In this document: piece by piece, positions 6,438 through 14,956 of the stretch
How the letters are laid out: each line of letters begins with the position of its first letter
How positions within the stretch are numbered: the stretch's first letter is position 1
NCBI GenBank assembly: GCA_963820055.1
Contig: CAWFYJ010000003.1
Coordinates: 124,001-188,000, forward strand
Length of the DNA stretch: 64,000 nucleotides
Direction: 5' to 3'
Source: RHKX01 sp963820055
GTDB lineage: Bacteria > Actinomycetota > Thermoleophilia > Solirubrobacterales > 70-9
Position numbers and translations under genes: made by a program
The notes under the pieces: model-generated
Told to the model about the DNA's origin: nothing
Database searches by the model: none
Seen by the model: only the letters and a program-made list of their open reading frames with translations

Positions 6438-8071
6438 TGTGCGGCGAGCAGCCACCAGTAGTAGGGCTGCCCGCCGCGGTGGGCCTCGGCCTCGACCGGC
6501 TCGCGGACGAAGGCCGTCACCTCGTCGATCGAGATCGGCGCACCGTCGCCTTCGACGATCGTGATGATCTCGGCCCCGTCGCTGAGCGCCTCGATCGTCT
6601 TCGCGAGCGTCGATCCGGCACCGCCCCAGGCGATCACGTCGCCGTCGACGAACCCGACGGCATCCCCGCGCACGAACCGCCCCTCGGCGTCGTCGCGGGC
6701 CGCGGGAGCGACGGCGCCGGTCCGCGTGTCGTCGAGCGCGCCGGCGAGCCGGTCCACGTTCTCGTCGAGCGACGCGGACGGGTCGAGCTCGACCATCGCC
6801 ACCAGACCCGCCTGCTGAGAGGTGCAGTCGAGAACCCGGGCACCGCGATCGGATAGCTCCGCAGCGTGCTCGGCGGCCATCACGACGTTCGGCGAGTTCG
6901 GGAGCACGAGGACGCCCTCGGCACCGACGGAATGGATCCCGGCGAGAAGCTCGTCGGTCGAGGGATTCATCGTCGGGCCGCCGTCGATGACGGTCGCGCC
7001 CAGCTCCTCGTAGAGCTGACGGATCCCATCGCCGGAGACGACCGCGACGATGCCGCAGCTGTCCCCGCCGGCGGCGAGGCGGCGCTCGCGCTCGGCCACC
7101 TGCTCTCGCATGTCGGCCTCGTCGACCTGCGAGATCGCGCCGTGACCCGCGAACACCTCACGGGCGAGCGGCGGCTCGTCGGTGTGGACATGGACGCGCA
7201 GGGTCCGGCGGTCGCCGACGATCAGGATCGAGTCCCCGATCTCGCGGAGCGGCCCCTCGAACGACGGGCCGTCGAGGTCGCCCCCCTGAACGATGAAGTT
7301 GACGCAGTACTGGAACCGGCTGTCGCTGTGCTGCGGCGCCGAGAAGCGGGCCGGCGCCTGCTCCGGGATGTCGACCTCGGGCGTCTCCTCCCCGCGGAGC
7401 CCGGCGACGATTCCCGCCATGATCAGGACCATGCCGTGGGCACCGGCATCGACGACGCCCGCCTCGGCGAGCACGTCGAGCTGATCGGGAGTCTTCTCGA
7501 CTGCTTCGCGCCCGGCCTCGGTGATGACCTCGAGTGCCGCGGCGAGGATCTGGTCCTGTTGCGCCTGGGTCAGGCCCGCAGGGAGGATCCGGTTCTCGTC
7601 GGGGAGGCGGGCGAGATGCATGCTGGCCGAGTTGGCCATCGCCCGCATCACCGTCAGCATCGTTCCCTCGGTCGGGTTCCGCACCGAGGCGTAGGCGGCA
7701 TCGGCGGCCGACGACAGCGCGGAGGCGACGAGGACCGGGCTGATCAGGTCGCCCGGCCGGGTCGCGAGGTACTCGGCGGCGCCGCGGACGATCTGGCTGA
7801 GAATCACGCCCGAGTTGCCGCGGGCACCCATCAGGGCGGCACGGGCCACCGCGACGACGAGGTCGTTGCGATCGGCCTCCTCCCCCTCCTCGAGCTCGAT
7901 CCGGTCGAGCTCGGTGAGCACCGCCCGCATCGTCAGGGCCATGTTGTCCCCCGTGTCGCCGTCGGCGACCGGGTAGACGTTGAGGTCGTTGACCTCGTTG
8001 CGACGGGCGTCCAGATAGGCGTACGCCGTCTGGACGATCCGCCGGAATCGCGCGACAGAGGGATCCGGCAT
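6434..8071 (-). CDS. DAK2 domain fatty-acid kinase FakA-like protein
   Basis: About 545 residues. The N-terminal DAK2/DhaL-type ATP-binding domain has LNVYPVADGDTGDNM (around 32-46 from this start) and LMGARGNSGVILSQIVRG; the middle has AGVVDAGAHGMVLIMAG; the C-terminal half is the YloV/FakA-type domain. FakA proteins phosphorylate fatty acids held by a FakB partner to form acyl-phosphates for phospholipid synthesis; no fakB is visible here. I prefer ATG 8071 because TAGAAC lies 7 nt before it; ATG 8092 is also possible. In many bacteria the gene lies beside rpmB and recG, as it does here: rpmB is just upstream, recG beyond the GST gene. Confidence 0.85.
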   Translation of the reverse strand: MPDPSVARFRRIVQTAYAYLDARRNEVNDLNVYPVADGDTGDNMALTMRAVLTELDRIELEEGEEADRNDLVVAVARAALMGARGNSGVILSQIVRGAAEYLATRPGDLISPVLVASALSSAADAAYASVRNPTEGTMLTVMRAMANSASMHLARLPDENRILPAGLTQAQQDQILAAALEVITEAGREAVEKTPDQLDVLAEAGVVDAGAHGMVLIMAGIVAGLRGEETPEVDIPEQAPARFSAPQHSDSRFQYCVNFIVQGGDLDGPSFEGPLREIGDSILIVGDRRTLRVHVHTDEPPLAREVFAGHGAISQVDEADMREQVAERERRLAAGGDSCGIVAVVSGDGIRQLYEELGATVIDGGPTMNPSTDELLAGIHSVGAEGVLVLPNSPNVVMAAEHAAELSDRGARVLDCTSQQAGLVAMVELDPSASLDENVDRLAGALDDTRTGAVAPAARDDAEGRFVRGDAVGFVDGDVIAWGGAGSTLAKTIEALSDGAEIITIVEGDGAPISIDEVTAFVREPVEAEAHRGGQPYYWWLLAAQ

Positions 8072-8078
8072 GACGCGA

Positions 8079-8084
8079 GTTCTA
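8079..8084 (-). promoter_or_regulatory. -10-like box TAGAAC for fakA-like gene
   Basis: TAGAAC on the minus strand, 7 nt before ATG 8071. It misses the final T of TANNNT but the spacing matches other leaderless starts in the window. Confidence 0.35.
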
Positions 8085-8104
8085 ACAGTCATCCCCGACC
8101 AAGC

Positions 8105-8116
8105 CCGTCTAGACGG
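8105..8116. promoter_or_regulatory. perfect 12-bp palindrome CCGTCTAGACGG
   Basis: An uninterrupted palindrome about 20 bp upstream of the fakA-like -10 box, where a -35 element or operator would sit. No regulator gene is adjacent. Confidence 0.4.
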
Positions 8117-8139
8117 TTCCTGACGCCGGTAATGGAGTC

Positions 8140-8244
8140 CTTAGGCGTTCAGAGCCAAGCGGATCAAGGACGCAGGAGGCGAAGCGGCCTTCGGCCGTGA
8201 GCCGACGAGGACGCCGAGCCCGCGCAGTGCTCTGGGCGCCTAAG
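8140..8244. other. structured dispersed element, copy A (after rpmB)
   Basis: Outer arms 8140-8155 and 8229-8244 pair at 14 of 16 positions (two further positions are G-U pairs if the plus strand is transcribed). The right arm contains the rpmB stop codon. The core on the plus strand is AAGGACGCAGGA, GGC, GAA, GCGGCC, TTC, GGCCGT, GA, GCC, GACGAGGACGCC. It shares this core with copies at 47630 and 56051, but the 3-bp helix is GGC/GCC here and GCC/GGC in copy B, a compensatory swap. No coding potential is seen. Confidence 0.75.
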
Positions 8245-8431
8245 CGGCCTTGGTGACTTTGTTGGCCTTGAGACACCTGGTGCAGACGTAGACGCGGCGG
8301 GGGCCGGAGCCCTCGTCGATCCGGACCTTCTGCAGGTTCGGGTTGAAGCGCCGGCGGGTCGCGACCATCGAGTGGCTGCGCGAGTTTCCGACCGCGGGCT
8401 TCTTACCGCAGCTGTGACATACCTTGGCCAT
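8240..8431 (-). CDS. rpmB: 50S ribosomal protein L28
   Basis: A 63-residue basic ribosomal protein. MAKVCHSCGKKP at the start and VYVCTRCLK near the end give two Cys pairs (5/8 and 50/53), so this is the zinc-binding C+ form of L28, which many bacteria swap with a C-minus form under zinc limitation. I chose ATG 8431 as the family start; an ATG 4 codons upstream is in frame. TACCAT lies 10 nt before the ATG. The stop codon falls inside the arm of the structured element that follows. Confidence 0.96.
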   Translation of the reverse strand: MAKVCHSCGKKPAVGNSRSHSMVATRRRFNPNLQKVRIDEGSGPRRVYVCTRCLKANKVTKAA

Positions 8432-8468
8432 CGGAGGCGGCATGGTAGCGACCCCGCCGACCGGGTGG

Positions 8469-8960
8469 TCAGCCGAGCCGCTCGTCCAGCGACATCAGGT
8501 GCATCTGGACCGCGGCGATGGCGGCGTTGCGGCCCTGGTCGCGCTTGCCGCCGCCGGCCCGGGCCTCCGCCTGTTCGCGGGTGTCGCAGGTGATCACCCC
8601 GAAGGAGCACGGGATTCCGGTGTCGAGCGTCACCTGTCGGAGGCCGCTCGCGGCCTCGGCGCAGACGAAGTCGTAGTGGTCGGTCTCGCCGCGGATGACG
8701 ACGCCGAGGCAGGCAACGCCGGCGAACTTCCCGGAGTCGGCGCAGAGCTTCGCCGCAAGCGGCAGCTCGAAGGCGCCGGGCACCTCGAAGGTCTGGATCG
8801 AGCCGGCCCCGGCGCCCATCTCGGTGAACCCCTCGAAGGCCCCGTTCGTCAGCCGCTCGGCGAGGTCGCCGTAGAAAGTCGCCACGCAGATCGCCCATTC
8901 GGCCCGCGCGACGCGCTCGCGCTCCCCGGCGTCGAGCTCGCGGATCTCCCCGTCACCCAT
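8469..8960 (-). CDS. ribH: 6,7-dimethyl-8-ribityllumazine synthase
   Basis: A 163-residue lumazine synthase condensing 5-amino-6-ribitylaminouracil with 3,4-dihydroxy-2-butanone 4-phosphate; the family forms 60-mer or pentamer shells. Motifs: FEVPGAFELPLAAK (about residues 58-71), VIRGETDHYDFVC with the catalytic His after the ET pair, and GIPCSFGVITCDT. Last gene of the ribD-ribE-ribBA-ribH operon, with its start overlapping the ribBA stop by 8 nt. Confidence 0.96.
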   Translation of the reverse strand: MGDGEIRELDAGERERVARAEWAICVATFYGDLAERLTNGAFEGFTEMGAGAGSIQTFEVPGAFELPLAAKLCADSGKFAGVACLGVVIRGETDHYDFVCAEAASGLRQVTLDTGIPCSFGVITCDTREQAEARAGGGKRDQGRNAAIAAVQMHLMSLDERLG

Positions 8961-10275
8961 CTTCCCGCTCCCCCTCCTTGCGCCCGTCGCGCTCCTGTTC
9001 GTCGTGAATCATCTCCTCGTCGAGCGCGAGGCCCTGGTGGTGGAGCGTGTGCCCCATCCGGTCGCGCTTCGTCGCCAGATAGTCCTCGTTGTGGGCGTTG
9101 GCGACGGCGACGATCGGGACCTGCTCGGTGACCGACAGCCCGTAGCCCTCGAGCCCGATGATCTTCTTCGGGTTGTTGGTGAGGATCCGGATGCTGCCGA
9201 GGCCGAGGTCCTGGAGGATCTGGGCGCCGATGCCGTAGTCGCGGAGGTCGGCCGGCAACCCGAGCTTGAGGTTGGCGTCGACGGTGTCGAAACCCTCCTC
9301 CTGGAGCTTGTAGGCGCGGAGCTTGTTGAGCAGTCCGATTCCGCGGCCCTCCTGGGAGAGGTAGAGGAGCACGCCGCTTCCCTCGTTTTCGATCATCGCC
9401 AGGGCGGCGGCGAGCTGGTCGCCGCAGTCGCACCGCAGCGAGTGGAAGACGTCTCCGGTCAGGCACTCGCTGTGGACCCGGACGAGGACGTCGTCCTTGC
9501 CGTCGACGTCGCCCTTGACCATCGCGACGTGGTGCTTGTCGTCGACGAGCGAGCGGTAGCCGACCGCGGTGAAGTCGCCGAAGCCGGTCGGAAGCGACGT
9601 CGAGACGATCCGCTCGACGAGCTTCTCCTGCCGCCGCCGGTAGGCGATCAGGTCGGAGATCGTGATCATCTTCAGGTCGTGGAGCTCGCAGTAGGAGGCG
9701 AGGTCCGGGACCCTGGCCATCGTCCCGTCGTCGTTCATGATCTCGCAGATGACGCCGGCCGGATTGAGGCCGGCGAGGCGCGCGAGGTCGACGCTGGCCT
9801 CGGTGTGGCCGGTCCGCTCGAGCACGCCGCCCTGCTTGGCCTTGAGCGGGAAGATGTGACCGGGGATGTGGAGGTCGCCGGGACCCGAGCCGGGGTCGAT
9901 CGCGACCTGAATGGTGCGCGCCCGATCGTGGGCGGAGATCCCGGTCGTCACGCCCTCGACGGCCTCGATCGAGACCGTGAACGCGGTCTGCAGCGGCGCC
10001 TCGTTCTTGGCCGTCATCAGGTTCAGGTCGAGCTCGTCGCAGCGCTGCGAGGTCAGGGCCAGGCAGATCAGGCCGCGGCCGTGGGTCGCCATGAAGTTGA
10101 CGGCCTCGGGCGTCGCGAACTGCGCGGCCATGACGAGATCGCCCTCGTTCTCGCGATCCTCGTCGTCGCAGACGACGACCATCCGGCCGCGCCGGATGTC
10201 CTCGATCGCGTCCTCGACGGTCGTGAACGGTGCCTTCGATGTGTTTGCGGTCATCGTCGTATCTTCACTTTCCAT
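8953..10275 (-). CDS. ribBA: bifunctional DHBP synthase / GTP cyclohydrolase II
   Basis: A 440-residue fusion. The N-terminal DHBP synthase domain has the acidic CDDEDRENEGDLVMAA segment (about residues 36-51) and converts ribulose 5-phosphate into dihydroxybutanone phosphate. The C-terminal cyclohydrolase II domain has the zinc site HSECLTGDVFHSLRCDCG and the catalytic LSQEGRGIGL stretch, and opens the GTP ring. ATG 10275 is chosen as GAGG lies 6 nt upstream; it overlaps the ribE end by 11 nt. Both riboflavin branches therefore start from this one protein. Confidence 0.97.
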   Translation of the reverse strand: MESEDTTMTANTSKAPFTTVEDAIEDIRRGRMVVVCDDEDRENEGDLVMAAQFATPEAVNFMATHGRGLICLALTSQRCDELDLNLMTAKNEAPLQTAFTVSIEAVEGVTTGISAHDRARTIQVAIDPGSGPGDLHIPGHIFPLKAKQGGVLERTGHTEASVDLARLAGLNPAGVICEIMNDDGTMARVPDLASYCELHDLKMITISDLIAYRRRQEKLVERIVSTSLPTGFGDFTAVGYRSLVDDKHHVAMVKGDVDGKDDVLVRVHSECLTGDVFHSLRCDCGDQLAAALAMIENEGSGVLLYLSQEGRGIGLLNKLRAYKLQEEGFDTVDANLKLGLPADLRDYGIGAQILQDLGLGSIRILTNNPKKIIGLEGYGLSVTEQVPIVAVANAHNEDYLATKRDRMGHTLHHQGLALDEEMIHDEQERDGRKEGEREDG

Positions 10276-10870
10276 TGCTCACCTCGAAACCTTGCAGTAG
10301 TCGTTCGGCGTGGCGGGCGATCACGTCGACCTCGACGTTCACGCGGTCTCCGGATGCGGCTGAGCCGAAGGTCGTCCGCTCCAGGGTCTCGGGTATCAGC
10401 GAGACCTCGACGATACGCCCCTCGATCCCGGCGACCGTGAGGCTGACGCCGTTCAGGGCGATCGAGCCCCGCTCGACGACGTAGCGCTCGAGCCCGTCGG
10501 GAAGCTCGGCGCGGACGCGCCGGGCGAAGCCGTCGTCGGCCACCGAGGCGACCACCCCGGTCGCGTCGATGTGCCCCTGGACGATGTGGCCGCCGAGCCG
10601 GTCGGAGGCGCGGACGGCGGGCTCGAGGTTGACCGGGGACCCGGGGCCGAGGTCGCCGAGCGCGGTCAGATCGAGCGTCTGGTTCATGACGTCGGCCGCG
10701 AAGCCTCCCGGGCCGGGTTCAACCGCGGTCAGGCAGGCGCCGGCGACGGCGACGGAGTCGCCGGGGGCGAGCTCGCCGCCGAGCTCGGCGGTGATCCGGA
10801 CGCGCGCACCCGCCTCGTCGCGATCGATCGACTCGACCGTTCCGATCTCGGTGATCAGGCCCGTGAACAT
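10265..10870 (-). CDS. ribE: riboflavin synthase alpha chain
   Basis: A 201-residue riboflavin synthase that dismutates two lumazine molecules. It starts with the family's MFTGLITEIGTV and shows the expected internal duplication: GDSVAVAGACLTAV (about 45-58) in the first lumazine-binding barrel and RGSIALNGVSLTVA in the second. Start ATG 10870 lies 2 nt after the ribD stop. Second gene in the riboflavin operon. Confidence 0.96.
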   Translation of the reverse strand: MFTGLITEIGTVESIDRDEAGARVRITAELGGELAPGDSVAVAGACLTAVEPGPGGFAADVMNQTLDLTALGDLGPGSPVNLEPAVRASDRLGGHIVQGHIDATGVVASVADDGFARRVRAELPDGLERYVVERGSIALNGVSLTVAGIEGRIVEVSLIPETLERTTFGSAASGDRVNVEVDVIARHAERLLQGFEVSNGK

Positions 10871-10871
10871 C

Positions 10872-12002
10872 TCACCACTCCCGCATCCGGACGCGGGCCA
10901 GCATGTCGTCGCCACTCTGCTCCCAGCCGACGGCGAGGGCGCGGTCGGCGGCGTCGATCCGCGGCGCCCCACGGCCGCCGATCAGAGGTCTCGCGTCGTC
11001 GCCGCCGAGCACGACCGGAGCGTAGAAGAGGCGCAGCTCGTCGAGCTCGCCGGCGTCGCGGAATGCCCCAGCCAGCGTCGGGCCGCCCTCGAGGAGCAGG
11101 TTGGTCACCTCGCGGCGCCCGAGCTCGGTGAGAGCCGAACGGACCCGGTCGGGCCCTTCGCCGGGGCAGGCGATGACCTCCACCCCGGCCGCTTCGAGCG
11201 CTGCGATTCGATCGGCTTGCGCCGCCGTGGCGGCAATGACCGTCACGGGCGACTCGCCGGCGGTCGCGACGAGCTTCGATTCGAGCGGAAGGCGGGCCTG
11301 CGAATCGAAGACGACCCGCCGCGGCTGCCGGCGGACTGGCACGTCGCGGGCGGTGAGCAGGGCGTCGTCGGCCAGCGCGGTCCCGATCCCGACCGCGACG
11401 GCGTCCGCCTCGGCCCGCCAGTGGTGGACGAGCTCGCGTGAGCCCTCGCCGGAGATCCACTTCGAGTCGCCCGATCCGGTCGCCGTTCGGCCGTCGAGGG
11501 TCAGCGCCGACTTGAGGACGACCAGTGGTCGCCCGGTGCGGGCGTGCTTGCGGAATGGCTGGTTGAGGAGGCGGGCAGCCGCCGCCTCCGGGCCGTCGAC
11601 CCAGGCGACCTCGACGCCGCCGTCGCGGAGGATCCCGGGGCCGCGGCCGCTCGCCTTCTCGCTGGGGTCGTCGGAGGCGATCACGACCCGGGCGACGCCG
11701 GCCGCGAGGATCGCGTCCGTGCAGGGCGGCTGGCGGCCATGGTGGGCGCACGGCTCGAGGGTCACGTACATCGTCGCGCCGGTCGTGTCGGCGCCGCGCT
11801 CGCGGGCGGCGGCGAGAGCGGCGACCTCGGCATGCGGTCCGCCGAGCTCGGCGTGAAACCCCTCGCCGATCACGTCGCCGCGAGCGTCGGCGATGACACA
11901 GCCGACGAGCGGATTGGGGCTGACCGCGCCGCGGCCGCGTGCGGCCAGATCGAGCGCACGCCTGATCTGCGGCTCCTGCTCGATGGTGACGTTCCGGTCC
12001 AT
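10872..12002 (-). CDS. ribD: bifunctional riboflavin deaminase/reductase
   Basis: A 376-residue two-domain enzyme. The N-terminal cytidine-deaminase-like domain has the zinc motif PHAEV (about residues 56-60) and PCAHHGRQPPCT, and deaminates the pyrimidine intermediate. The C-terminal reductase domain has LKSALTLDGRTAT and a GGPTLAGAF nucleotide-binding end, reducing ribose to ribitol. It is the promoter-proximal gene of the operon; GGAAGG lies about 10 nt before the ATG. No FMN riboswitch is visible in the 160 nt upstream, but a TetR-type palindrome is. Confidence 0.96.
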   Translation of the reverse strand: MDRNVTIEQEPQIRRALDLAARGRGAVSPNPLVGCVIADARGDVIGEGFHAELGGPHAEVAALAAARERGADTTGATMYVTLEPCAHHGRQPPCTDAILAAGVARVVIASDDPSEKASGRGPGILRDGGVEVAWVDGPEAAAARLLNQPFRKHARTGRPLVVLKSALTLDGRTATGSGDSKWISGEGSRELVHHWRAEADAVAVGIGTALADDALLTARDVPVRRQPRRVVFDSQARLPLESKLVATAGESPVTVIAATAAQADRIAALEAAGVEVIACPGEGPDRVRSALTELGRREVTNLLLEGGPTLAGAFRDAGELDELRLFYAPVVLGGDDARPLIGGRGAPRIDAADRALAVGWEQSGDDMLARVRMREW

Positions 12003-12039
12003 TCGTGGTGGCCTTCCCGGTCGCCGGTGTGGCGGTTGA

Positions 12040-12055
12040 TTGACTGGTCAGTCAA
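12040..12055. promoter_or_regulatory. operator-like palindrome TTGACTG-GT-CAGTCAA
   Basis: Perfect 7-bp arms with a 2-bp centre, in the divergent ribD/antiporter intergenic region. Its length and symmetry resemble TetR-family operators. No regulator gene is adjacent, so the cognate protein is unknown. Confidence 0.6.
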
Positions 12056-12123
12056 CAGTGGATGCTAGCGCTCTCAGGGCCGATTTCCAGTCGGCGGCCG
12101 GGCGAATCCGCGACATCGCCAAC

Positions 12124-12129
12124 TATCCT
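12124..12129 (+). promoter_or_regulatory. -10-like box TATCCT for antiporter
   Basis: TATCCT fits TANNNT and would start a transcript with a ~28-nt leader carrying GGAG (12154-12157) before TTG 12164. Confidence 0.45.
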
Positions 12130-12163
12130 GCCCGTTCGCCGCCCCCGAACCCTGGAGCGACAC

Positions 12164-13963
12164 TTGTCCGACGCAGAGCTGATCCTCATCGGCGGCCTGC
12201 TGCTCGGATCGGGGATCGCCGCGGCGATGGTCGCCGACCGGGTCCGGGTGCCGGGCCTGATCCTCTTCCTCGGGCTCGGGATGCTCGTCGGAAGCGAGGG
12301 TGTCGGCGGGGTCGAGTTCGACGACATCGAGCTGACAAGGACGCTCGGGACGATCGGCCTGGTCCTGATCCTCTTCGAGGGCGGGCTCACCGCCGGCTGG
12401 CAGGAGATCCGCCCGGTCCTGAAGACCGCAGTTTCGCTCGCTGTCGTCGGCACGATCCTGACCGCGGTAATCGGCGCCTTCGCCGCCTACTGGCTTTTCG
12501 ACGTCGGCAGGCTCGAGGCCCTGATCATCGGCTCGGCCATCGCCGCGACCGACTCGGCCGCGATCTTCGCCGTCCTCCGCGGCTCGACCCTGCGCCGCAA
12601 GCTCGCCCGCGTCCTCGAGGGCGAGTCGGGGCTGAACGACCCGGTCGCCGTGCTCCTCGTCACCGGGTTCATCGCCTGGATCCAGGAGCCGGGCTACGGG
12701 ATCGGGGACATGCTCGTCGAGTTCACCGGCGATCTGCTGATCGGGGCGATCGTCGGCGGCCTCGTCGGCTGGGGAGCCCGCTGGGCGTTCATGCGGCTCG
12801 ACTACCCGACGCCCGGCCTCTACCCCGTCGCCTCGATGGCGGCGGCGGCGCTTGCATTCGGTCTCGCCGACGTCAGCCACGGGTCCGGGTTCCTCGCCGT
12901 CTATCTGACGGGACTGGCGCTCGGCACCGGGATCGTGCCCGCCCGGCGCACCGTCACCGCCTTCCACCAGGGCCTCAGCTGGGTCGCCCAGATCTCGCTG
13001 TTCTTCATGCTCGGCCTGCTCGTCTTCCCGAGCGGCCTCGCCGACGTCGCCCTCGAGGCGACCGCACTCGCGCTCGTGCTGATCTTCGTCGCGCGCCCTG
13101 TCGCGACACTGATCGCCACCCAGGTCGGCTCCTACCCCTTCCGGGAGCGGGTGATGCTGAGCTGGGCCGGACTGCGCGGCGCCGTGCCGATCTGGCTGGC
13201 GACGCTGCCCGTGATCGCCGGGGTCGAGGGCAGCGAATTGCTCTTCAACGTCGTCTTCTTCGTCGTCGTCATCTCGACCCTCCTGCAGGGGTTCACGTTC
13301 GAGCCCCTGGCCCGGCGGCTCGGTCTGACCACCGGTGAGGCCGCCCTGCCGAGCCCGATCGTCGAGACGGGAATGATCCAGGAGCTCGGCGGCGACGTCC
13401 TCGCCTTCCGGATCGAGCCCTCCGACGCTGCCGTCGGCCGGATGGTCAAGGAGCTCGGGCTCCCGCGCGAGGCGCTCATCAACCTGATCGTCCGCGACGA
13501 GCAGGCCCTACTCCCCCGCGGGTCGACGGTCATCGAGCCCGGCGACGAGCTCCACCTGCTCGTCCGCCGCGAGAATCGCAACGAGATCGCCGAGTTGATC
13601 GGAACCTGGCGGACCGGGCCGATCGTCGGCCCGCCGACGCTGCCGATCGGCGTCCGCGGCTCGCCGGCGATCTTCTCGGTCCGGCCGACCCGGGGGACCG
13701 ACGGGGACACCGGCGCGCCCATAACCGTCGACGGAGTCGAGGTCGGGATCACGCTGCGGTCCCGCTCCGATGTCGCGGCGGCGATCGTCGTGCTCGTCGA
13801 CGGCCGCTTCGCCGTGACCGGCCCCGACCTGATCGCCGTCGGCGGCCGCCGCAACATGGTCCGCTGGTGCGCGGAGCGGGCCGAGCGGGCGACGACGTCG
13901 CCGCAGGACCGGGCCTGGCTTCAGGAGGCGATCGGGGCGATCGACGCCCCAGCCCTTCGCTAG
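12164..13963 (+). CDS. CPA1-type K+/H+ (cation/proton) antiporter with RCK_C domain
   Basis: A 599-residue membrane protein of the NhaP2/CvrA type. Residues 1-~385 hold about 12 hydrophobic segments, with ATDSAAIFAVLRGS and EGESGLNDPVAVLLVTGF, the conserved ion-translocation region of the CPA1 family. Residues ~405-470 resemble a TrkA-C/RCK_C ligand domain (FRIEPSDAAVGRMVKELGLP to PGDELHLLVRR), followed by ~120 residues of unassigned domain. TTG 12164 is chosen because GGAG lies 6 nt before it and the hydrophobic protein begins there; an ATG at 12062 would add a non-conserved Arg/Pro stretch. Likely role: K+ or Na+ efflux and pH homeostasis. Confidence 0.88.
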   Translation: MSDAELILIGGLLLGSGIAAAMVADRVRVPGLILFLGLGMLVGSEGVGGVEFDDIELTRTLGTIGLVLILFEGGLTAGWQEIRPVLKTAVSLAVVGTILTAVIGAFAAYWLFDVGRLEALIIGSAIAATDSAAIFAVLRGSTLRRKLARVLEGESGLNDPVAVLLVTGFIAWIQEPGYGIGDMLVEFTGDLLIGAIVGGLVGWGARWAFMRLDYPTPGLYPVASMAAAALAFGLADVSHGSGFLAVYLTGLALGTGIVPARRTVTAFHQGLSWVAQISLFFMLGLLVFPSGLADVALEATALALVLIFVARPVATLIATQVGSYPFRERVMLSWAGLRGAVPIWLATLPVIAGVEGSELLFNVVFFVVVISTLLQGFTFEPLARRLGLTTGEAALPSPIVETGMIQELGGDVLAFRIEPSDAAVGRMVKELGLPREALINLIVRDEQALLPRGSTVIEPGDELHLLVRRENRNEIAELIGTWRTGPIVGPPTLPIGVRGSPAIFSVRPTRGTDGDTGAPITVDGVEVGITLRSRSDVAAAIVVLVDGRFAVTGPDLIAVGGRRNMVRWCAERAERATTSPQDRAWLQEAIGAIDAPALR

Positions 13964-13991
13964 ACGCTCAGATGCTCAGGCGCTCAGACGC

Positions 13992-14675
13992 CTATTCGGC
14001 TCCGACGGCCGCAGCGATCTCCGCGTAGGCGGCGGCGGGGTCGGCCTTTCCGAAGATCGCCGACCCGGCGACGAACCAGTCGGTCCCCGCAGCCGCGGCA
14101 TCGGGGCCGGTGACGGGGTCGATGCCGCCGTCGACCTCGACGACCGCCTCGCCGGGCAGTGCCCCAAGCGCCTCGAGCTTGCCGAGCGAGCCGCGGATGA
14201 ACGACTGCCCGCCCCAGCCCGGGTTGACGCTCATGCAGAGCAACAGGTCGCAGTCGACGGCGATCGCGTCGAGCGCGGCGACCGGCGTGCCCGGGTTGAT
14301 CGCGACCCCGGCCCGGCAGCCTGCCTCGTGAATTGCATGGACGACGCGGTTGAGGTGATCGGTGGCCTCGGCGTGGACGGTGATCGAATCGGCGCCGGCG
14401 CGGGCGAACTCGGCGACCTGGGCCTCGGGGCGCTCGATCATCAGGTGGCAGTCGACGACGGCTCCGGTGGCGTGGATACGGTCGGCAACCGCGGCGACGA
14501 TCAGCGGGCCGATCGTGATCGGCGGGACGAAGTCGCCGTCCATCACGTCGACGTGGATGACCTTCGCTCCGGCCGCGAGGACCTCGTCGACCTGGGAGCC
14601 GAGCGCGGCGAAGTCGGCCGAGAGGATCGAGGGGGCAACCCTGCGGCCAGCGGGGACGTCGGGAAGGACGGGCAC
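13992..14675 (-). CDS. rpe: ribulose-phosphate 3-epimerase
   Basis: A 227-residue TIM-barrel enzyme interconverting ribulose 5-phosphate and xylulose 5-phosphate. Evidence: APSILSADFAALG (about residues 14-26), metal ligands in HVDVMDGDFVP, DCHLMIERPE, MSVNPGWGGQSF and VDGGIDP. GTG 14675 immediately follows the stop of the zinc-ribbon gene (TGA then GTG), so the two form one unit. It converges on the antiporter, 28 nt away. Confidence 0.96.
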   Translation of the reverse strand: MPVLPDVPAGRRVAPSILSADFAALGSQVDEVLAAGAKVIHVDVMDGDFVPPITIGPLIVAAVADRIHATGAVVDCHLMIERPEAQVAEFARAGADSITVHAEATDHLNRVVHAIHEAGCRAGVAINPGTPVAALDAIAVDCDLLLCMSVNPGWGGQSFIRGSLGKLEALGALPGEAVVEVDGGIDPVTGPDAAAAGTDWFVAGSAIFGKADPAAAYAEIAAAVGAE

Positions 14676-14918
14676 TCAGATCACCCGCAGCATCGAGGTG
14701 CCGCACTCCTGGCAGCGCAGGTCCTGATCGACGCTCATCCGCACGATCGTCTGATGGGTTCCGCAGCCCGGGCACTGAGAGACGAGCTCGTAGCGCTGCA
14801 GGCAGTTGACGCAACGGAACCGCCCGGGAAGCTGGGTCGGGCGCAGCCAGGGCTCGCCGCAGCCGGGACAGGACGGTCGCGAGAACGTCGGGGAGCCGGG
14901 TTCAGCCGAGGAGCTCAT
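14676..14918 (-). CDS. small zinc-ribbon protein, unknown function
   Basis: An 80-residue protein with four CxxC pairs: CPGC at 17-20, CVNC at 36-39, CPGC at 49-52 and CQEC at 69-72. These could make two zinc ribbons. It has no membrane segment. The start ATG 14918 is fixed by TAGGAT 7 nt upstream, a leaderless arrangement. It is co-transcribed with rpe and follows rsmB. I do not recognise the family; the fold suggests nucleic-acid or protein binding, but that is inference. Confidence 0.75.
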   Translation of the reverse strand: MSSSAEPGSPTFSRPSCPGCGEPWLRPTQLPGRFRCVNCLQRYELVSQCPGCGTHQTIVRMSVDQDLRCQECGTSMLRVI

Positions 14919-14925
14919 GGCGTCG

Positions 14926-14931
14926 ATCCTA
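14926..14931 (-). promoter_or_regulatory. -10-like box TAGGAT, leaderless zinc-ribbon/rpe unit
   Basis: TAGGAT on the minus strand, 7 nt before ATG 14918. Confidence 0.5.
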
Positions 14932-14956
14932 GTGGGCGCGGTGGCCGTCGCCGGGC

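Noticed and set aside
12003..12163. FMN riboswitch before ribD
   Set aside because: The conserved AGGG...CGGGG and GACCGGCGGT blocks are absent from the gap.
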